The position numbers were made by a program, and so were the translations under genes. This document shows, in pieces, positions 1 through 11,471 of a stretch of 64,000 nt of DNA. The DNA comes from Filobasidium wieringae. Its lineage: Eukaryota > Basidiomycota > Tremellomycetes > Filobasidiales > Filobasidiaceae. Position 1 is the first letter of the stretch, and the number at the start of each line of letters is the position of its first letter. Location of the stretch: positions 186,001-250,000 of the forward strand of contig BCIV01000011.1 in assembly GCA_001600055.1 (NCBI GenBank), in the 5' to 3' direction. Below the pieces are notes generated by a model. It was not told where the DNA came from. It saw only the letters and a list, made by a program, of their open reading frames with translations, and did no database searches.

Positions 1-201
1 GGATGATTAATCTGATAATTAGTGACGTGTAATACTGTCGTCATCTTCCCCAACTTATCTGTGAGATCCCCTTTTATAGACATTCGCAGCTTCCAACACA
101 CCAGCTTGCAGAGCTTGCAGATCTCGACGACATCGATACCCAATACCTTGCACGCCTAATCTATAGCTTTGGATGGTGGCAAGCTGTCCGATGCGTCCTT
201 C

Positions 202-3200
202 ATGAAGCCTATCAATCCGCAAAGTCGCACGCACCAATGCAACATCCTACCTCTCCTCTTCCTCTTGATATGCGCTCTCTTTCTGACCCTACCGGAATAC
301 GCCCGAGCAGGTCCATCACCCGAACCTGCAGCCGTACCGGCTCCAGCGCTGTTTCGTCCCGAATATAAGGGTGCTGGACCTTCCAATATCGCTTTAGGCC
401 TATCCCATCAAGCTAAGAAACAGTTATCAGCAGACGAGACCCGCGCGCAAGAGACCGCTCACCGAGAAAAGCCAGTGGGCTTCGAGGATCTGGAATTATT
501 AGATATAGTGATCATTAGTACGGTCGATGGTGCTCTTCACGCTCTGGAGCGATCCACCGGGAGGAAAATATGGTCTCGACCTGGAATTGTTGGGGAAGAA
601 CGTGGAGTCATCAAGAGTCGATATAATACCAGCTCAGGGGAACCTTGGTATATTGTTGACCCGCACGATGGTCAGCTATATGCTTATTATAAAACAAATG
701 ATGGCGAGGCGCACGAAGATGGGACCTTGCAAAGATTACCGCTCAACCTGGAAGAACTGTAGGTTGACGAGGAAAATCCTGCTGCTCTGATCTTCTAACC
801 AAATCTTTTTTATCTTTTTCTGTTCATTTTTCAGAATCAACCGCTCGCCCTTCTCTTTCCCGCAAGAAAAATCACTCATTTTCATAGGCAGTAAAACGAC
901 CTCACTCATGGGCATAGATCTTCAGTCAGGGCAGCCTATCGGCTCTTTCGGCACGCTGAAATCTTCCGGCGTAGGGTATTGTAAACCGGATGGGAAAGGG
1001 GACGGGCTGTATGCAGAAGAGGAAGAATGTGAGAGTGATATCGATGAGAGACCTGAAGATTTGCTCTTCTTCGGTCAAACAGGTGAGTTTAAAGCCTGGC
1101 GAATCAACGGGTTGAGCTAAGATATTAATCTTTCGGGTAGATTACCACCTCGTCATGAGATCGCAAACAGGTCATATCATACAAGACCTGCACCATTCTA
1201 AGATCGTACCGAATTCGATTCATCGAGATTTGGCCGATTATTGGTCAAAGAACGGTCATATCAAAGGAGAAGTTACTGTGCGTCCGGGACGCAAATACAG
1301 CGGATATACCGGTTCCTTCAATTCGGCTGCGTCTAATGAGCGGGTGGAATACGAAGATCGGTTGAGGGTAGAAATGAGGCACGACGGAATTGTTGTTGGA
1401 ATGCTTCAGGAAAAGGGGCCACAGTGGTCGTATAACTTGCGTTCAATGGGAGTCTCAGCTTTCGATGTCCTGCTACCTGGAACACCAGGATCACAACCGA
1501 TTCTCGTCCCTCAACCGCCTGTTCATCTTCCTACCCTCTACGCGAGTGAGGAAATCAATCTACAATTGATGTCCCTTCCAGCATCGACTTTCATCCATCA
1601 ACTTGCTAGAGTGCCAGACGAGGCGGTTGAGGAAGAATTGGACGCAATGAACTTCTATGCAATGTCAAGCAACAATCACCCGTTCATCGGATATGTACCG
1701 TTGGCGGAGACTGGATCGTTGGTCGGTCGACATCTGGTCACTGAAGCTATTCAGGAGAGACTACCACCTCTATTAGATCCTGCTGATGACATAGAAACAC
1801 ACGGGGCGGATGAGCTCAGTCAGTCCGAGACGGACAGACGCTCATCTTCCAATGGAACCCAAATCATCGAGCTGATTGAAAGGACTTGGTGGTACGACCA
1901 ATCAGGCTGGTTGTTGGCAGGGTTGACCGGATTGGTAGCGATATTACTGGTGCTAGCCGTCTACTGGTATAATACGAGATTAGACCTTACGTATATACCT
2001 CCGAGGAGTTTCGTGAATTCAAAGCCTTCTACTGTCTCAGAAACACCAGCGGTAGATAAAGCTTTACCGGATCTTCCGGTTGAGCTCGAAGCAGCTCCTA
2101 TAAACGGTCATCCGCTGGAGGAAAAGCAAGACCATGCCAATGGCAAGAAATCGAACGGAAGGAGGAGAAAGAGAGGCAAGAAGAATCGCAACAAGCGTGA
2201 TAGCGACGATGAGGAGAATGAACTCACTGAGACCGAGGCACTCACAACTGAGAATGGGAGCGGAAGCGGCGAGATGAAGGTACGAACTCTGCCAGCGGAA
2301 AGTCAACCTGAGAACTTGGTCGAAAAGATAGTCAAGGATCACCATGTCACTCAAGTAGACGGGCTTTCCGTGACGGACGATGTGATCGGTATGTTGATTT
2401 CACTGAAACGGATCAAGCCAACGACGGCTAACAGATAGTATACAGGATTCGGATCACATGGTACGGTCGTGTACAAGGGTGTATTTCAAGGCAGAGCTGT
2501 CGCAGTGAAGCGATTGTTACGGGACTTTGTATCCATTGCCTCACAGGAAGTAGCTCTACTTCAAGCTAGCGATGATCATCAAAACGTCATCAGATGTGAG
2601 TAACACAATTCCGAGGTTTACTCTTGCATGTCCTGAGATATCAAACTTGAATGCATCGCTAGATTTCTACCAAGAAAAACGCGACAACTTTCTTTTCATT
2701 GCTCTTGAGCTATGTCCAGCTTCACTTGCGGACATCATTGAGAGTCCACAAGCACATCAAGAATTGGTTGTTGGGTTCGATCGGAAGAAAGCTATCTACC
2801 AGATAACTTCCGGTCTCAAGCATTTGCATGGTCTGAAGATCATTCATCGAGATCTAAAACCCCAGTAGGTCTCGCTTGTCCGGTATTGTCATAATCAAGC
2901 TAACCAACCTCTGAGTCAGAAATGTACTCGTCTCGGTAAATAAGAAGGGTATTCAGAGAATGCTTCTTTCCGATTTTGGTTTGGCCAAACGACTAGATCA
3001 CGGTCAAAGCTCTTACGCCCAAACGGCCAACCATGCCGTCGGTTCAATCGGATGGCGCGCACCTGAATGTCTCCGTGGAGAAGTGCAACTGGACGATTTG
3101 TTTGAGAATTCGTCCCAGACTTCATTCGGGAATGGGACCAGTCATTCCTCATCCTCAGACGGTCTGGTGACACTAGGGAAACATGCAAGACTCACCAAAG

Positions 3201-4102
3201 CGGTTGATCTTTTCTCCCTCGGATGCATGTACTTTTACGTGATGACAGGTGGAATGCATCCGTTTGGGGATCGATATGAACGGGAGATGAATATCGTCCG
3301 AGGGAACATCATCGGGCTAGATCGATTGGACGCTTATGGGGAGGAAGGGTATGAAGCGAAATGTTTGATCGGAAGGCTTTTGTCCCCGGTCTCCTCTGAG
3401 AGGTAGGTCAGGGTTTATGTGTCGAGCGAATCAGAGTCCTTGAGCTGACCTCGATTGAATTACCAGACCGGATACTGCATTCTGTATGACTCACCCTATG
3501 TTCTGGTCCGCCGCCAGACGGCTGGCTTTCCTATGTGATGCATCGGACCGTAAGTCTTTCACACCCGGCCTGTTCCCCTGCTCTAGTACTGATCCATGTT
3601 CCCGCAGGTTTCGAAATAATGGAACTACAGCCTCTAGAACCTACCTTGACGTTACTGGAAAGCAAAGCCTTGCAGGTCATCGGTCAGTCCTGGCAGAAGA
3701 GGTTAGATTCCGTCTTCTTGGAAAATTTGGGAAAACATAGGAAGTACGATAGTAGGAGTTTGAGAGACTTGCTGAGGGCTTTGAGGAATAAGGTAAGTCT
3801 AGGGCGGAATGAAGTGTGGAGGGACTAGAAGCTCACTGGGAATGTGTTTCTTTTCGTAGAAACATCATTACCAAGGTTCGCACCTCCTATTCCCCTCTGC
3901 GCGGCTTTGACACTAATACAAGTTTCGTCGCGCAGATCTCCCTGATAACGTCAAAAGACGCCTAGGACCATTACCCATAGGCTTCCTGAGTTACTTCACC
4001 ACCCGCTTCCCTATGCTCTTTACGCATGTGCATTCGGTGATACAGGATAGCAAACTGCGGCATGAATCGATGTTTGTGCCTTACTTTGATTTGGAGGAGT
4101 AG
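202..4102 (+). CDS. IRE1: IRE1 unfolded-protein-response kinase/endoribonuclease
   Basis: ER transmembrane sensor that splices the UPR transcription-factor mRNA. I start at the ATG at 202, which opens a hydrophobic signal peptide (LPLLFLLICALFLTL); the longer in-frame opening upstream lacks an ATG. A beta-rich lumenal domain follows over exons to about 1900, with one membrane span near 1905-1965 (LAGLTGLVAILLVLAVYW) and a Lys/Arg-rich linker. The kinase domain shows GFGSHGTVVYKG, the AVKR lysine, HRDLKPQ, DFGLAK and an APE-like motif. The RNase (KEN) domain shows KHHYQ and FTTRFPMLFTH. Introns lie near 759-833, 1083-1139, 2389-2443, 2595-2662, 2865-2919, 3401-3467, 3550-3607, 3793-3860 and 3876-3935. 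The spliced protein is about 1,100 residues, normal for fungi. All kinase and nuclease hallmarks look intact. In Cryptococcus this protein acts on HXL1; no HXL1-like gene is seen in this window. Confidence 0.93.
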
Positions 4103-4892
4103 ACACTCGTGATACGGGAATGCAGACCAGTTTAGATATTGTACTTTGCGCATAGGGTGATCGAAATTGTAATCGGATAATACCTTGTACATACCTGCGA
4201 CCTAATACAGCTCCCTGATCTTCATTTTTTGTGAGCATCAGTCGACGCTTGAAACTGTTCGATCCCCGCTCAGGCGCTCAGAGTGCGGTAACTTGTTGCC
4301 GCCTGTTTTGAGCACATGACCATTGACGAATGGGCCCGATTTAGAAAACGCATATTCGATCTCGAATGTTGAAGCAATGTCGACGAATCTTGCAATGCTC
4401 GACGGTTCAAGCTTGACATCGCTCCGGAGATCTGGGTCAATCGCTCCAGGAGCGATTCGCCATCACATAGAACAGGATCGTAGCTGCTGGCATTCCATAT
4501 ACACTGCCCCATCCGTAATACACCGTTGATACCGTCTTCACCACTCGATGACCCTCTTTCCTCAATCCGCTCAACAAGGAGTACCCCATAATCTGTAACT
4601 TGACCCGGATAGATCACAAGATAACGGATCTCATTCGGACAAAAACTTTTCTGTCTCGTCTACCGATCATCCGATTGCAACAATAACGCCTGTGCGCCAT
4701 TGAAGATTTACTGCAGATCCGATCACTTCGATCACGCCTTTCTCGTAGTAGTGAAAAGGTCGTCCGACGACGACAGCACATCGTACTCAATAAGTCGCTA
4801 GCCTTTGATCTAACGGTCGACATATGGCTCTATAGAATTGCCAAATACAATTACAAGGGAATTGGGATCAAGGATAGTCAAGAATCGTACCG
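4103..4892. other. Intergenic, possible unrecognised minus-strand exons
   Basis: Between the IRE1 stop and the OCT1 ATG. The minus strand stays open in overlapping frames (4270-4617 and 4614-4823). Two stretches look protein-like: one near 4675-4790 containing RPFHYYEKGVIEVIG and one near 4242-4450 containing TFEIEYAFSKSGPFVNG. They are in different frames, so a gene here would need introns. I could not build one convincing model or name a family. Confidence 0.3.
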
Positions 4893-7689
4893 ATGTTAAA
4901 ACGAACAATTCGAGCGCCTGCAAGATCTAATGGTCCTACTCGGCAATTATCTACAACCTCTCCATCTTTACGAACCCTCCGCCCTCCTCGTCCTCCAACT
5001 AACAACAGCACAATCTCATCTGGGCCCGCTCAGCGGTATCCTCGATCATCAACGGCCTGGCTCCATGGATTATCCAGCTTCGATGGCGAGAGGGCGGTAG
5101 AGAGGCAAAGAGTAGCGGGGCAAAGCTGGAGGACTAAAAATCGAGGGAACCATAGAGCCGCGATGGCCAGTACCTCAGGACAGGAGGATACGATTGAACA
5201 GTATCATCTGTACTCTGGATCGTCGCAAATTCCGGATGATGCCTTGTTAAGGGAAATCTTTGACTCTCCATTTACCACCGTCCGCTCATCAACCTCCACC
5301 CCTACCGGACTCTTCCGACATCCAAATCTACGAGACTCGGATTACTTCCAAGTCCTAACCGAACGCACTCTAATACACGCTTATCATCTAGTCGACCGGA
5401 TCCTCCAAGTTCTTCCCTCTTTTCAACCCAGCTTTCATCAATCGCCTTTCACGCCACTCCATCCCTCTTTCCCCGGATATGCCAAAGCTTTACGGGAGAC
5501 GCCTAAGCTACTAGATCGGCTAAGCGATACACTCTGCCTAGTCATGGATATGGCGGAGTTGGTACGAAACGTGCACCCGGAGCAAAGTTGGGTAGAAGGA
5601 GCGGATATGGTTTATGAGGTTCTGGGCAGGTTTATGAATGGTCTGAATACCAATACGGGACTCTACGATGTGAGTTGGTCTTTTACAACCGACTCAAGAG
5701 AACTGAATCGAACTGCTGATCTTTTCTTCCGTTCGATAAGGCGCTCAAACTATGCAGAGATAGTCCTCATGATCCCCCTTTGACGACATCAGAAATCCGA
5801 CTTATTGAGACATTTATGAACGATTTCAAGAAATCCGGGATTCACTTGGACACTGCTCGGAGAGAGCGATTCGTTGATCTTTCAGATGAGATCCAGGTAC
5901 TGGGTAGACGGTTCCTTGGAGATATTGCTGCCAGTCAAAGTGGAGTTCCGCCGGCGAAAGGTTCGGAGGGGTTGAACAGTATGATCGAGATACCTGATGC
6001 CGATCGGATGTTGGAAGGATTTGATCAAAACTTTATAAGGAGTTTACCTCGAGGTGGAACATTCAGTATCAAAGGAGGATCAAGGAGTAGCCGATTTGTT
6101 CCTGCTCATAGCTGGGAAGCCCAGACGATTCTACGTCATTCGTCGAATGAACAGCTCAGGAGGATCATCTACGAGGGAATGCATGCTTATAGTCCGGAGA
6201 GGGTCCGTGTCCTAGAGGATCTACTGAAGAAAAGGGGAGAGCTTTCAAACGTTTTAGGAAAAGAAAGTTGGGCGGATGTGCAGTTGAGCGATAAGATGGC
6301 GAAGGACCCTTCGAACGTTATGGGCTTTTTACGATCCTTGGCCGACAACCATCGACCCCGTGCGCTAAAAGACGTGGCTATGTTAAGCAAGATGAAGAAG
6401 GCAGAAATGGGTTCGCTGAAGGGAATGATGCGAGGTAACAACTCGCTACAAGCATGGGATCGGGATTACTATACGGATCGCTTGGTATCAAGTCTCGCTC
6501 CCGAAGCCAGAGTTCATCCGATCAGTCAATACTTTTCTGCTGGAACGGTGATACAAGGGCTATCGAGGTTGTTCAATCGACTATACGGATTACGATTCGT
6601 CCCTGCGGAGCTTCAGCCAGGGGAAGCCTGGGACGAGGACGTACGCAAGGTCAACGTCGTCGATGATGTTGAGGGAGTCGTCGGTGTAATCTACTTCGAC
6701 CTGTTCAATCGAGTCAACAAGTCACCGAACGCAGCGCACTATACCGTCCGATGTTCCCGTCGAATCGACAATGACGATCCGGATGGCGACAAGTTACCGT
6801 CAGATTGGGACTGGTCGTTGGGAATGACCGGGGTTGAAGATCACGCTGGAGTCAGGGTCAAGGGGAAGGAGGGAAGATATCAGTTGCCGTTAGTAGTATT
6901 GACCACCGATTTCGCTCGACCGACGGCACAGGATGGCCCGAGCCTGCTGGCATGGCCGGAAGTAGAGACCTTGTTCCATGAAATGGGTCATGCTATCCAT
7001 TGTAAGTTGAACTTTCTTTGGGTTTTCCAGTGTTATTGAGGCTAACAGCCTTACCGGTTGATCATTTAGCCATGCTAGGTCGTACCGAATATCACAACGT
7101 TTCAGGGACACGATGCGCGACCGATTTTGTGGAATTGCCATCTATTTTGATGGAGTCGTTCGTCTCATCCCCAGAAGTGCTTCCTCTTTTCGCTCGACAT
7201 TACTTGACCGACGCCCCACTCCCGCTCGAGCATTTCAAGAGTCACTTACGGTTGGGCAAGATCCTAACAAACCTGGAAACTAGCGGACAGATCATGATGG
7301 CTAAACTGGATCAGGCCTTGCACTCGCCATTAGCATGTGATTCCAATGGCATCGATTCAACTCAAATCTATCATGATGTCCAAGCGGAAATGGGTGCCAT
7401 CCCTCCTGTTCCAGGAACAGCCTGGCAGACCCAGTTCGGTCACCTTTACGGATATGGTGCGACGTATTACTCGTATCTATTCGACAGAGCGATTGCAACT
7501 AAAGTCTGGTCGACACTCTTTGAGCGAGATCCTTTGACGAGAGAAGGTGGAGAGAAGTTCCGAAATGAAGTCCTTCGGTGGGGAGGAGGCAAAGACCCAT
7601 GGGAAATGGTTGCCAACATTGTTGGAGATGACAGTCTCGCTAAAGGAGATCGCGAAGCTATGGGTAAGGTCGGCAGCTGGCTAAATTAG
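4893..7689 (+). CDS. OCT1: Mitochondrial intermediate peptidase (M3 metallopeptidase)
   Basis: Matrix zinc peptidase that removes the octapeptide left after the processing peptidase cuts some precursors. Three exons: 4893-5669, 5741-7001 and 7070-7689, giving about 885 residues, somewhat long for the family. The N-terminus is Arg/Ser/Thr-rich without acids ([14 protein letters not shown]), as expected of a mitochondrial presequence. The zinc site is seen as FHEMGHAIH (HExxH) at the end of exon 2. Exon 3 continues with [20 protein letters not shown] and then FVELPS, which carries the third ligand glutamate. Joining the exons across the 7002-7069 intron restores the M3 block exactly, which supports the splice sites. 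The closest alternative is another M3 oligopeptidase (thimet or PRD1 type), but the presequence favours OCT1. Confidence 0.92.
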
Positions 7690-8043
7690 CGCACAACAGC
7701 ATTCAGGTGGACTGTGTGCACATGCGAGTCAAGGAGAAATAGGTAGATGAGAGCAAAGTTGTACTACGTTAGGTGTTTCTGCCACACCCCATCATTGTCG
7801 CATATTACCAAAATAGATATTGACCCAGATGAAACCCGGAGTTAGCGATCTTAGCGAGCGATATTATAGCACAGAACGACTCTGGACACGGCTTGCTTGT
7901 CGTTATTTTGCTTCAGTCTGCCAGTGATTCGGTAGACCAGCCATCAGCCACCGAATGGAAATGAAAAAATAGATATGTACTCGGATACCCAGACACCATA
8001 ATCACCGTTTCAAGAACTTCGATCTATCTACGTTATTGCTGAC
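7690..8043. other. Intergenic between OCT1 and PQ-loop gene
   Basis: 353 bases of tandem intergenic DNA. I see no ORF, repeat or RNA gene; it presumably holds the OCT1 3' end and the promoter of the next gene. Confidence 0.5.
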
Positions 8044-9247
8044 ATGGTCGAAAACAAGGCCGTCGAAAATGCATTGGGGACCATCGGCGCAGTATTATGG
8101 ACGATTCAGATCATACCTCAATTAATAAAGAGTTACAGGACCAAAGATACGGAAGGGCTTAGTGCCCTGCTCATGTTGTATGTACTGCTAACCCGGCAAG
8201 ACCTGTCGAGACTGCCTCAAGCTGATCTGTTTTTACGGTCCATAGCGTATGGGCAGTAGCAAGTCTGTTCCTCGGTGTATATGTCATCGTTCAAGACCTC
8301 AGTATACCTATCATAATACAACCTCAAGGGTTTGGAGCTCTATCTGCGGTCTCTGTTGCACAATGTCTTCGATACGGACAAGGCCGATCGAAGAAATTAT
8401 GCTTGGCTTTCTTCTTCTCTTTCATAATTATAATGGCCGGATTTGAGGTAGGAATGACCTACGCCATCCGAGTAAGCGATTCGGCCGTTTCGAATCAACC
8501 AGAAGTTCGATCATGCTAACGCTTTCCCGTACTTGTTTAGTCTGGAATGGACAGGGGTATACATTGGCCAGTCACGATGTTTGGGATAATCTCGGCTGTA
8601 TTGCTTGCCGGGGCCCTTGCGCCTCAGTATTGGGAGATATACCGGCTCAAGGAAGTGAAGGGTAAGGGAGCATCGTTATTGAATATGGCTCTTATTGACT
8701 TTGGGTCGATGAAACAGGTATATCTCTTACCTTCATGCTGGTTGATATGGCGGGAGGGGTCTTCTGCACGCTCAGTTTGGCCTTCAGAAGTAGTATTGAT
8801 ATAATTGGAGCCGTAGGTGAAACGCACCCGCTTTCCAGGTATCATCCCTAACAGTGTTGAGATTTACAGGTAAATTATTCTTGTGTGGTAGTTCTGGACG
8901 GCGGGGTTCTCCTGCTTGCAGCATTACTGAACCCTCGTGCTAAAAGAAAACGCCTGGCAGCTGAAAACAAAGACGAAGAAGCGGACCCTCAGGTGGACTC
9001 GACAATCTCAACAGGTGATGAACCTACTACAGGCGACGAATCACAGACGACGAATATAATTCAGGCACATCTTGTTGAGAAACAGCAGACAAACAGTGAT
9101 GGATCAGATGGACACCTTCAGCATCCTGATAATCACCACCACCACCTTACAACAGTGTCCAAGGAAGAAGCGGAGGAAAGTTTTGAAATAGATCCGGTTG
9201 CTGCTGCCGTCCAGGAAATAGGAGCTCACGGTCATGGCCATCATTAA
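8044..9247 (+). CDS. PQ-loop repeat membrane protein (SWEET/cystinosin-like)
   Basis: Multi-span membrane protein with two PQ-loop motifs: IIPQLIKSYRTKDTEGLS in exon 1 and LAPQYWEIYRLKEVKG in exon 3. Proteins of this family move amino acids or sugars, often across the vacuolar membrane. I infer exons 8044-8177, 8246-8471, 8541-8661, 8718-8812 and 8870-9247; this chain gives an uninterrupted frame with the family pattern GISLTFMLVDMAGG after the second PQ loop and VVVLDGGVLLLAAL before the tail. The C-terminal roughly 110 residues are polar, acidic and His-rich (DNHHHHL), probably a cytosolic tail. The substrate cannot be told from sequence. It converges on the inositol-phosphatase gene, 143 bases away. 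Confidence 0.82.
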
Positions 9248-9390
9248 GGGTGGCAAAGAAACCAATCCACTTGTTGCGAGATAGATAAATGTATCCATAA
9301 CTGTGTCATTTCCGAATACATGCATACTTTCTGCTCACACTTGTTGAACCCCTCTGCAGCGGATGGAATTTTCAGGGTTAAGATGCCTCT

Positions 9391-11005
9391 TTAGCTCATA
9401 GCTCCCCTTTCAACATCGAAATAGTGGTCCACTCCTCGACAACTGCAACCAGTCTCGTCAATCATCTGGTTAAGAGAAGGTGGTGATTTGTGCTCACTAT
9501 CGGTAATTTCCTTCGCGATCCGTTTCTGGATCTCTAGCGAGGTTTCCGTCTATGCCACAAAACAGACGTAAGTTACAATGTGTGTGGAGAGGCGATCCCT
9601 CTGAGCTTACCTCTGAAGGAGCCACGGCACGAACAAACGTGTAACGACGAGATTTCATGAGGGATCCTAGATCATCTGGTTGACCAGCTAAATCACGTTG
9701 AAAGCTATCCTTTCCGCCGGTGATGTAACAACCAGATTCCTGCAGAATAACCATAGCAGCCTGCAATCGATTTAAAATGATCAGTATAAACCGGTTGCTC
9801 GATTCCCAGAGGAACATACGCATGTATCCCAAAGGTGACTTCCTGCGTCCCTGTTGGCGCAAAGTCAGTCCTGCTAGGGAATCAACTCTTCACCTAGCTC
9901 AGAACTTACCAGTAAACATCGGTCTGGCCTAAAGCCAAAGCAGTAAAGGACCCTACGGAGGCTCCAAGCATCCGAATGCCATGTACGTGTTTACCTCCCT
10001 CAGTAGCTTGAGCAAGCATGCTCTTGAAATTGGCATAACGAGGTTCTAAGCTCTCCGGGCGACGATCACTTGCCACTGATTATGGGGTCATCAAAAAGCA
10101 GTTGAACGCTTGCAGAATGGCGCTTACCTTCCATGTTGACCATACAAGCGCTGAGATCACCCAAAGGTTGAGGATGGAGGGGCAACTTGTCCCCATTTAC
10201 ATACGCCCCACCGCCTATCGCTCCCCAGAACTAAGCGGTCTACTATGAGTGTCATTCCGTATGCCCAAGTCGATGAAGAGCACGACTTACCAGTTGATTG
10301 AGAAATGGCATGCATATCGCTCCAAGAACAGGTTGCTGATTCTTGGCCAGGCCTACTGAACATCCAGTATAAGGACTTCGCAACCAGATCGCTTCAGCTG
10401 ATTTACTCGACCCAGATGTCGGGCAAGGTCTTACAAGCCATGTACAAAGCTGTTTCCAGAGGGAGAAAATTCAGCGCAAACCTTACGAAGCCCGTTTAGA
10501 GTACGTATAACTCACTTGTTTGTTCCTGGCAACGTGTCACAGCAGGTAGGGGTGAGCCTCTACCAAAGAGGGGCATGCGGCATACTCACCATCGATAGGG
10601 TCAACAATCCATGTCCATTCATCGGACCAGGTCGTATCTTCACCGCTGGCATAGCCTTCCTCGCCTAGGCTAGACTCGAGAGGTCCTTAATTCCCTACTC
10701 TCTTGGATCAACGGTAGCGGTTCAGAGGCTACTTACAATTGGTGAGAAGGATATTTCTCGGCGATTGCTGTCCTAATCATTTTCTCAACCGCTTCATCCA
10801 CCTCAGTGACAAAATCGACAGGTGAGGCCTTGACAGAGACACCAGCCTTCTTCACGAATCTATTGGCCTGACCCTCTTTCATCATCTCCCCTCCCTGAAT
10901 ATGGATCACTATCAGCTTGGACTATGACCGTCAGCTATAATAGAACCCCCTTACCTTCCTAGCCAGCTCTTTAGCAAAGTCTAAGTACTCAGCATGTTCG
11001 GACAT
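9391..11005 (-). CDS. Inositol-monophosphatase-family protein, copy 1
   Basis: Mg-dependent, lithium-sensitive phosphatase family acting on inositol monophosphates or related sugar phosphates. I infer eleven exons (high to low): 11005-10955, 10894-10737, 10669-10590, 10525-10516, 10449-10435, 10375-10291, 10230-10128, 10075-9910, 9850-9820, 9760-9611 and 9549-9391. All metal-site motifs are present: LGEEGYA, WIVDPIDGTNNFVH and WDAG. The DPIDGT motif is assembled only through two micro-exons of 10 and 15 nt, so an ORF scan misses it. The start MSEHAEYLDF is the only ATG giving the conserved N-terminal helix. A paralogue with the same structure lies at 52349-53955 on the other strand. Relative to it, this copy has a longer, Cys-containing C-terminal tail (GCSCRG). 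True substrate uncertain. Confidence 0.88.
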
Positions 11006-11471
11006 TGAATCTCGTGTCATCTCTTAGGTATTCGAAGTGTGTTGGTGCGAAGTTCGCCTTTTATAGTAGATGGTGCACCTCTTAGAAACTGCTAATGTCT
11101 TTGCGTTACCTCGGACAATGTATGCTCCGCTTGAAGCTGAGGTCAAAGGAAAGGCCCTTTGTCTGAAATGGTTGCTGACTGGGGGGCATCGCTGTCAGCA
11201 TTTTCTCCACCCGAGTGTCGAAAGGATGTCAAAGTGAATCGCTATTATCGCTGATCATGCTCGAGGGTGCCAAACTGTACAAGGAATACACGTTGCGAAA
11301 GACATATGAAACAAGCAGACAAGGCGCGCCCGTCATCTGCTGAAAAGCGTTGACATTCGCACTACCATTGTCGTCCTGTTATCGAAGAAAGTGCATGAAA
11401 CGAAGCAGTCGGATATGTTGCCAGTATTCGTAAGGCAGAGATCACTGAACAGTAACTCGATCTGATTAGCT
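11006..11471. other. Intergenic between inositol phosphatase and GSK-3
   Basis: 466 bases upstream of the phosphatase start and downstream of the GSK-3 stop, both read on the minus strand. I see no coding signal or repeat; it should contain the phosphatase promoter. Confidence 0.5.

Noticed and set aside
4020..4238. Minus-strand ORFs over the IRE1 last exon
   Set aside because: Shadows of the IRE1 RNase-domain exon and its 3' flank.
10157..10363. Apparent frameshift or stop after NFVH in the first inositol phosphatase
   Set aside because: Explained by the 15-nt micro-exon and a following intron; splicing restores GFPYTGCSVGLA without any sequence change.
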